In this document: positions 20,186-25,903 of the stretch, one piece after another | Layout: every line of letters begins with the position of its first letter | Numbering within the stretch: position 1 is the stretch's first letter | Source of the DNA: Saccoglossus kowalevskii | Lineage: Eukaryota; Hemichordata; Enteropneusta; Harrimaniidae | DNA length: 25,903 bases | Direction of reading: 5' to 3' | NCBI RefSeq assembly: GCF_000003605.2 | Contig: NW_003111055.1 | Location: 1-25,903, forward strand | Notes under the pieces: generated by a model | The model's input: only the letters and a program-made list of their open reading frames with translations | Told to the model about the DNA's origin: nothing | Databases searched by the model: none | Position numbers and translations under genes: made by a program

Positions 20186-20959
20186 AAATGTTCACTGTGA
20201 CTCTCTGTCCTGAGGAACCTCAGTTAAATGTTCACTGTGACTCTCTGTCCTGAGGAACCTCAGTTAAATGTTCACTGTGATTCTCTGTCCTGAGGAACCT
20301 CAGTTAAATGTTCACTGTGACTCTCTGTCCTGAGGAACCTCAGTTAAATGTTCACTGTGACTCTTTGTCCTGAGGAACTTCAGTGAAATGTTCACTGTGA
20401 CTCTCTGTCCTGAGGAACCCCAGTTAAATGTTCACTGTGACTCTCTGTCCTGAGGAACCCCAGTTAAATGTTCACTGTGACTCTCTGTCCTGAGGAACCT
20501 CAGTTAAATGTTCACTGTGACTCTCTGTCCTGAGGAACCCCAGTGAAATGTTCACTGTGACTCTCTGTCCTGAGGAACCTCAGTGAAATGTTCACTGTGA
20601 CTCTCTGTCCTGAGGAACCTCAGTGAAATGTTCACTGTGACTCTTTGTCCTGAGGAACCTCAATGAAATGTTCACTGTGACTCTCTGTCCTGAGGAACCT
20701 CAGTTAAATGTTCACTGTGACTCTCTGTCCTGAGGAACCTCAGTTAAAGGTTCACTGTGACTCTCTGTCCTGAGGAACCTCAGTGAAATGTTCACTGTGA
20801 CTCTCTGTCCTGAGGAACCTCAGTGAAATGTTCACTGTGACTCTCTGTCCTGAGGAACCTCAGTTAAATGTTCACTGTGACTCTCTGTCCTGAGGAACCT
20901 CAGTTAAATCTTCACTGTGACTCACTGTCCTGAGGAACCCCAGTGAAATGTTTACTGTG

Positions 20960-22595
20960 ACTCTCTGTCCTGAGGAACCTCAGTTAAATGTTCACTGTGA
21001 CTCTCTGTCCTGAGGAACCTCAGTTAAATGTTCACTGTGACTCTCTGTCCTGAGGAACCCCAGTGAAATGTTTACTGTGACTCTCTGTCCTGAGGAACCT
21101 CAGTGAAATGTTCACTGTGACTCTCTGTCCTGAGGAACCTCAGTGAAATGTTCACTGTGACTCTCTGTCCTGAAGAACCTCAGTTAAATGTTCACTGTGA
21201 CTCTCTGTCCTGAGGAACCCCAGTGAAATGTTCACTGTGACTCTCTGTCTTGAGGAACTTCAGTTAAATGTTCACTGTGACTCTCTGTCCTGAGGAACCT
21301 CAGTGAAATGTTCACTGTGACTCTCTGTCCTGAGTAACCCCAGTGAAATGTTCACTGTGACTCTCTGTCCTGAGGAACCTCAGTTAAATGTTCACTGTGA
21401 CTCTCTGTCCTGAGGAACCCCAGTGAAATGTTCACTGTGACTCTCTGTCCTGAGGAACCTCAGTTAAATGTTCACTGTGACTCTCTGTCCTGAGGAACCC
21501 CAGTGAAATGTTCACTGTGACTCTCTGTCCTGAGGAACCTCAGTGAAATGTTCACTGTGACTCTCTGTCATGAGGAACCTCAGTTAAATGTTCACTGTGA
21601 CTCTCTGTCCTGAGGAACCTCAGTGAAATGTTCACTGTGACTCTCTGTCCTGAGGAGCATCAGTTAAATGTTCACTGTGACTCTCTGTCCTGAGGAACCT
21701 CAGTTAAATCTTCACTGTGACTCTCTGTCCTGAGGAACCTTAGTGAAATGTTCACTGTGACTCTCTGTCCTGAGGAACCTCAATGAAATGTTCACTGTGA
21801 CTCTCTGTCCTGGGGAACTTCAGTTAAATGTTCACTGTGACTCTCTGTCCTGAGGAACCTCAGTGAAATGTTCACTGTGACTCTCTGTCCTGAGTAACCC
21901 CAGTGAAATGTTCACTGTGACTCTCTGTCCTGAGGAACCTCAGTTAAATGTTCACTGTGACTCTCTGTCCTGAGGAACCCCAGTGAAATGTTCACTGTGA
22001 CTCTCTGTCCTGAGGAACTTCAGTTAAATCTCCACTGTGACTCTCTGTCCTGAGGAACCTTAGTGAAATGTTCACTGTGACTCTCTGTCCTGAGGAACCT
22101 CAATGAAATGTTCACTGTGACTCTCTGTCCTGAGGAACTTCAGTTAAATGTTCACTGTGACTCTCTGTTCTGAGGAACCTCAGTGAAATGTTCACTGTGA
22201 CTCTCTGTCCTGAGGAACCTCAGTTAAATGTTCACTGTGACTCTCTGTCCTGAGGAACCTTAATGAAATGTTCACTGTGACTCTCTGCCCTGAGGAACCT
22301 CAGTGAGATGTTCACTGTGACTCTCTGTCCTGAGAAACCTCAGTGAGATGTTCACTGTGACTCTCTGTCCCGAGGAACCTCAGTGAAATGTTCACTGTGA
22401 CTTTCTGTCCTGAGTAACCTCAGTTAAATGTTCACTGTGACTCTCTGTCCTGAGGAACCTCAATGAAATGTTCACTGTGACTCTCTGTCCTGAGTAACCT
22501 CAGTTAAATGTTCACTGTGACTCTCTGTCCTGAGGAACCTCAGTTAATGTTCACTGTGACTCTCTGTCCTGAGGACCTCAATGAATGTTCACTGT
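20960..22595. repeat. Tandem 1.64-kb higher-order unit, left copy
   Basis: About 41 monomers that recur next door at a period of 1,636 bp: TTTACTG at 21071 and 22707, GCATCAG at 21657 and 23293, and GTCCCG at 22367 and 24001 (1,634 after a CT loss in the right copy). It contains block E copy 3. Compared with the right copy I saw GACTCTCTG against GACTTTCTG, AACCCCAGTG against AACTCCAGTG and CTTTCTGTCC against CTCTCTGTCC. The boundary with the right copy lies in the damaged units at 22541-22625. Confidence 0.87.
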
Positions 22596-22625
22596 GACTC
22601 TCTGACCTGAGGAACCTCAGTTAAT
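22541..22625. repeat. Cluster of shortened monomers between the two 1.64-kb copies
   Basis: Successive units read CAGTTAATG (one A lost), GAGGACCTCAATGAATG (two A's lost in all) and GACCTGAGG with CAGTTAATG (one A lost plus a substitution). The total loss is four bases in three units. The corresponding place in the right copy (about 24180-24260) has normal-length CTCAATGAAATG and GACCTGAGG units. Confidence 0.87.
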
Positions 22626-24229
22626 GTTCACTGTGACTCTCTGTCCTGAGGAACCTCAGTTAAATGTTCACTGTGACTCTCTGTCCTGAGGAACCCCAGT
22701 GAAATGTTTACTGTGACTCTCTGTCCTGAGGAACCTCAGTGAAATGTTCACTGTGACTCTCTGTCCTGAGGAACCTCAGTGAAATGTTCACTGTGACTCT
22801 CTGTCCTGAAGAACCTCAGTTAAATGTTCACTGTGACTCTCTGTCCTGAGGAACCCCAGTGAAATGTTCACTGTGACTCTCTGTCTTGAGGAACTTCAGT
22901 TAAATGTTCACTGTGACTCTCTGTCCTGAGGAACCTCAGTGAAATGTTCACTGTGACTCTCTGTCCTGAGTAACCCCAGTGAAATGTTCACTGTGACTCT
23001 CTGTCCTGAGGAACCTCAGTTAAATGTTCACTGTGACTCTCTGTCCTGAGGAACCCCAGTGAAATGTTCACTGTGACTCTCTGTCCTGAGGAACCTCAGT
23101 TAAATGTTCACTGTGACTTTCTGTCCTGAGGAACCCCAGTGAAATGTTCACTGTGACTCTCTGTCCTGAGGAACCTCAGTGAAATGTTCACTGTGACTCT
23201 CTGTCATGAGGAACCTCAGTTAAATGTTCACTGTGACTCTCTGTCCTGAGGAACCTCAGTGAAATGTTCACTGTGACTCTCTGTCCTGAGGAGCATCAGT
23301 TAAATGTTCACTGTGACTCTCTGTCCTGAGGAACCTCAGTTAAATCTTCACTGTGACTCTCTGTCCTGAGGAACCTTAGTGAAATGTTCACTGTGACTCT
23401 GTCCTGAGGAACCTCAATGAAATGTTCACTGTGACTCTCTGTCCTGGGGAACTTCAGTTAAATGTTCACTGTGACTCTCTGTCCTGAGGAACCTCAGTGA
23501 AATGTTCACTGTGACTCTCTGTCCTGAGTAACCCCAGTGAAATGTTCACTGTGACTCTCTGTCCTGAGGAACCTCAGTTAAATGTTCACTGTGACTCTCT
23601 GTCCTGAGGAACTCCAGTGAAATGTTCACTGTGACTCTCTGTCCTGAGGAACTTCAGTTAAATCTCCACTGTGACTCTCTGTCCTGAGGAACCTTAGTGA
23701 AATGTTCACTGTGACTCTCTGTCCTGAGGAACCTCAATGAAATGTTCACTGTGACTCTCTGTCCTGAGGAACTTCAGTTAAATGTTCACTGTGACTCTCT
23801 GTTCTGAGGAACCTCAGTGAAATGTTCACTGTGACTCTCTGTCCTGAGGAACCTCAGTTAAATGTTCACTGTGACTCTCTGTCCTGAGGAACCTTAATGA
23901 AATGTTCACTGTGACTCTCTGCCCTGAGGAACCTCAGTGAGATGTTCACTGTGACTCTCTGTCCTGAGAAACCTCAGTGAGATGTTCACTGTGACTCTCT
24001 GTCCCGAGGAACCTCAGTGAAATGTTCACTGTGACTCTCTGTCCTGAGTAACCTCAGTTAAATGTTCACTGTGACTCTCTGTCCTGAGGAACCTCAATGA
24101 AATGTTCACTGTGACTCTCTGTCCTGAGTAACCTCAGTTAAATGTTCACTGTGACTCTCTGTCCTGAGGAACCTCAGTTAAATGTTCACTGTGACTCTCT
24201 GTCCTGAGGAACCTCAATGAAATGTTCAC
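22596..24229. repeat. Tandem 1.64-kb higher-order unit, right copy
   Basis: Repeats the series of 20960-22595 with few differences. It includes block E copy 4 (GTCATGAGG at 23204, GCATCAG at 23293, TTAAATCTCCAC near 23658, GCCCTGAGG with GTGAGATG at 23921). It carries one lost CT (about 23398) absent from the left copy. Downstream it passes without break into the 440-bp beta series. Confidence 0.87.
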
Positions 24230-24800
24230 TGTGACTCTCTGACCTGAGGAACTTCAGTTAAATGTTCACTGTGACTCTCTGTCCTGAGGAACCTCAGTGA
24301 AATGTTCACTGTGACTCTCTGTCCTGAGCAACCTCAATGAAATGTTCACTGTGACTCTCTGCCCTGAGGAACCTCAGTGAGATGTTCACTGTGACTCTCT
24401 GTCCTGAGGAACCTCAGTGAGATGTTCACTGTGACTCTCTGTCCTGAGGAACCTCAGTGAAATGTTCACTGTGACTCTCTGTCCTGAGGAACCTCAGTTA
24501 AATGTTCACTGTGACTCTCTGTCCTGAGGAACCTCAATGAAATGTTCACTGTGACTCTCTGTCCTGAGTAACCTCAGTTAAATGTTCACTGTGACTCTCT
24601 GTCCTGAGGAACCTCAGTTAAATGTTCACTGTGACTCTCTGTCCTGAGGAACCTCAATGAAATGTTCACTGTGACTCTCTGTCCTGAGGAACTTCAGTTA
24701 AATGTTCACTGTGACTCTCTGTCCTGAGCAACCTCAGTTAAATGTTCACTGTGACTCTCTGTTCTGAGGAACCTCAATGAAATGTTCACTGTGACTCTCT
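23921..24800. repeat. Second 11-monomer (440 bp) higher-order series, beta
   Basis: GCCCTGAGG units with GTGAGATG recur at 23921, 24361 and 24801, exactly 440 bp apart. The order between them is a second GTGAGATG unit, a GTGAAA unit, a GTTAAA unit, CTCAATG, AGTAAC, GTTAAA, CTCAATG, CTTCAG, then units carrying GAGCAAC or TTCTGAGG with CTCAATG. The two copies differ in several marks, so they are older than the 13291-14170 pair. A related but 12-unit (480 bp) spacing separates the GCCCTG units at 8771 and 9251. The second copy and the start of a third match 9050-9490 and 14670-15110. Confidence 0.85.
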
Positions 24801-25270
24801 GCCCTGAGGAACCTCAGTGAGATGTTCACTGTGACTCTCTGTCCTGAGGAACCTCAGTGAGATGTTCACTGTGACTCTCTGTCCTGAGGAACCCCAGTGA
24901 AATGTTCACTGTGACTCTCTGTCCTGAGGAACCCCAGTGAAATGTTCACTGTGACTCTCTGTCCTGAGGAACCTCAGTTAAATGTTCACTGTGACTCTCT
25001 GTCCTGAGGAACCTTAGTGAAATGTTCACTGTGACTCTCTGTCCTGAGGAACCTCAGTTAAATGTTCACTGTGACTCTCTGTCCTGAGGAACCCCAGTGA
25101 AATGTTCACTGTGACTCTCTGTCCTGAGGAACCCCAGTGAAATGTTCACTGTGACTCTCTGTCCTGAGGAACCTCAGTGAAATGTTCACTGTGACTCTTT
25201 GTCCTGAGGAACCTCAGTTAAATGTTCATTGTGACTCTCTGTCCTGAGGAACCTCAGTTAAATGTTCACT

Positions 25271-25560
25271 GTGATTCTCTGTCCTGAGGAACCTCAGTTA
25301 AATGTTCACTGTGATTCTCTGTCCTGATGAACCTCAGTTAAATGTTCACTGTGACTCTCTGTCCTGAGGAACCTCAGTTAAATGTTCACTGTGACTCTCT
25401 GTCCTGAGGAACCTCAGTTAAATGTTCACTGTGACTCTCTGTCCTGAGGAACCCCAGTGAAATGTTTACTGTGACTCTCTGTCCCGAGGAACCTCAGTTA
25501 AATGTTCACTGTGACTCTCTGTCCTGAGGAATCCCAGTTGAATGTTCACTGTGACTCTCT
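25271..25560. repeat. Block D, copy 2
   Basis: Matches 7521-7810 at offset 17,750 with no difference seen (GTGATTCTC twice, CCTGATGAAC at 25323, CCCCAG with TTTACTG, CCCGAGG, AATCCCAGTTGAATG). Here it runs on into further copies of its last units rather than into damaged monomers. This suggests the 25-kb copy has the more natural context. Confidence 0.83.
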
Positions 25561-25903
25561 GTCCTGGGGAACCTCAGTTAAATGTTCACTGTGACTCTCT
25601 GTCCTGAGGAACCTCAGTTAAATGTTCACTGTGACTCTCTGTCCTGTGGAACCCCAGTGAAATGTTTACTGTGACTCTCTGTCCCGAGGAACCTCAGTTA
25701 AATGTTCACTGTGACTCTCTGTCCTGAGGAATCCCAGTTGAATGTTCACTGTGACTCTCTGTCCTGAGGAACCTCAGTTAAATGTTCACTGTGACTCTCT
25801 GTCCTGAGGAACCCCAGTGAAATGTTTACTGTGACTCTCTGTCCCGAGGAACCTCAGTTAAATGTTCACTGTGACTCTCTGTCCTGAGGAATCCCATTGA
25901 ATG
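25441..25903. repeat. Right-end 5-monomer then 4-monomer series
   Basis: A set made of CCCCAG with TTTACTG, CCCGAGG, AATCCCAGTTGAATG and one or two GTTAAA units occurs three times. TTTACTG-type units start at about 25441, 25641 and 25801, so spacings are 200 and 160 bp. The last monomer of the window reads AATCCCATTGAATG, one base shorter than its two siblings. The window ends at a monomer boundary, so whether the array itself ends here cannot be judged. Confidence 0.85.

Larger units (their letters stand above)
1..25903. repeat. 40-bp tandem satellite array, about 648 monomers, filling the window
   Basis: Every part of the window is a head-to-tail copy of one 40-bp unit in a single orientation; 41-80 and 239-278 are good examples. 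Diagnostic pieces, in order, are TTCACTGTGACTC, CTGTCCTGAGGAAC, CTCAG and then GTGAAATG or GTTAAATG. My census of length changes sums to 17 missing bases net, so the window equals 648 units of 40, starting and ending at the same point of the unit. The consensus is 45% GC (9 A, 10 C, 8 G, 13 T) and lacks CpG; I counted only about 28 CpGs in the window. Each unit carries TGA or TAA in both halves, and 40 is not a multiple of 3, so all six frames close within roughly 120 bp. There is no unique sequence, gene or interspersed element in any stretch. Centromeric, subtelomeric or other heterochromatic placement is inference; the family is not one I recognise. Confidence 0.98.

Noticed and set aside
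1-25903. CRISPR array (direct repeats of about the right length)
   Set aside because: Repeats are directly contiguous, with no unique spacers between them, and the number of units (about 648) and their gradual divergence fit satellite DNA.
1-25903. A repetitive protein with a 40-residue repeat (three monomers make 120 bp)
   Set aside because: TGA occurs in GTGACT and CCTGAGG, and TAA or TGA near GTTAAA or GTGAAA. With the frame moving by one base each unit, every forward frame is closed repeatedly, and TCA and TTA close the reverse frames in the same way.
1-25903. Telomeric repeats, CENP-B boxes, tRNA genes, transposon remains
   Set aside because: No TTAGGG-type runs, no CpG-containing box, no tRNA-like folds and no sequence outside the 40-bp unit were seen on either strand.

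Overview
The whole 25,903-base window is one uninterrupted head-to-tail tandem array of a 40-bp repeat. I found no gene, RNA gene, transposon, CRISPR array or unique sequence. Representative monomers are 41-80 (ends CAGTGAAATG) and 239-278 (ends CAGTTAAATG). My hand census of length changes is internally consistent: 25,903 bases plus a net 17 missing bases equals 25,920, exactly 648 x 40. The window therefore begins and ends at the same point of the monomer. About 26 of the 648 monomers differ from 40 bp.

This is eukaryotic satellite DNA (or a giant minisatellite), as found at centromeres, pericentromeres, subtelomeres or heterochromatic knobs. The monomer is about 45-50% GC, has no CpG in its consensus, and has stop codons in all six frames. 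CpG absence would fit a heavily methylated genome such as a vertebrate or plant, but this is weak evidence. I do not recognise the monomer as a named satellite, and the species cannot be inferred.

Monomers differ mainly at a few linked sites: CCTCAG or CCCCAG, and GTTAAA or GTGAAA. Rarer marks include AGTAAC, AGAAAC, CCTTAG, CTTGAGGAACTTCAG, GCATCAG, GCCCTG and AATAAAA. These marks recur in the same order over long stretches, so the array is a mosaic of nested higher-order repeats. The main blocks are 417-1051 and 16801-17435; 1554-2307 and 3394-4147; 5455-7300 and 9413-11018; 10561-11185 and 19561-20185 (no difference seen over 625 bp); a roughly 1.64-kb tandem pair at about 20960-24229 with related copies near 7961-8920, 15580-16370 and 18960-19440; two unrelated 11-monomer (440-bp) series; and a 5- then 4-monomer series at the right end.

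The most useful observation concerns the single-base length changes. Most are in short homopolymer runs, and they cluster at or within about 100 bp of junctions between homology blocks (about 4.2, 7.8-7.96, 11.19, 12.5-12.65, 14.5, 16.4-16.5 and 22.55-22.6 kb). This could be a signature of imperfect assembly joins, or of error-prone recombination at real junctions. By contrast, loss of one CT from a CTCTCT run is often shared by related blocks and looks inherited. A unique 10-bp out-of-register insertion at 19551-19570 marks another junction.
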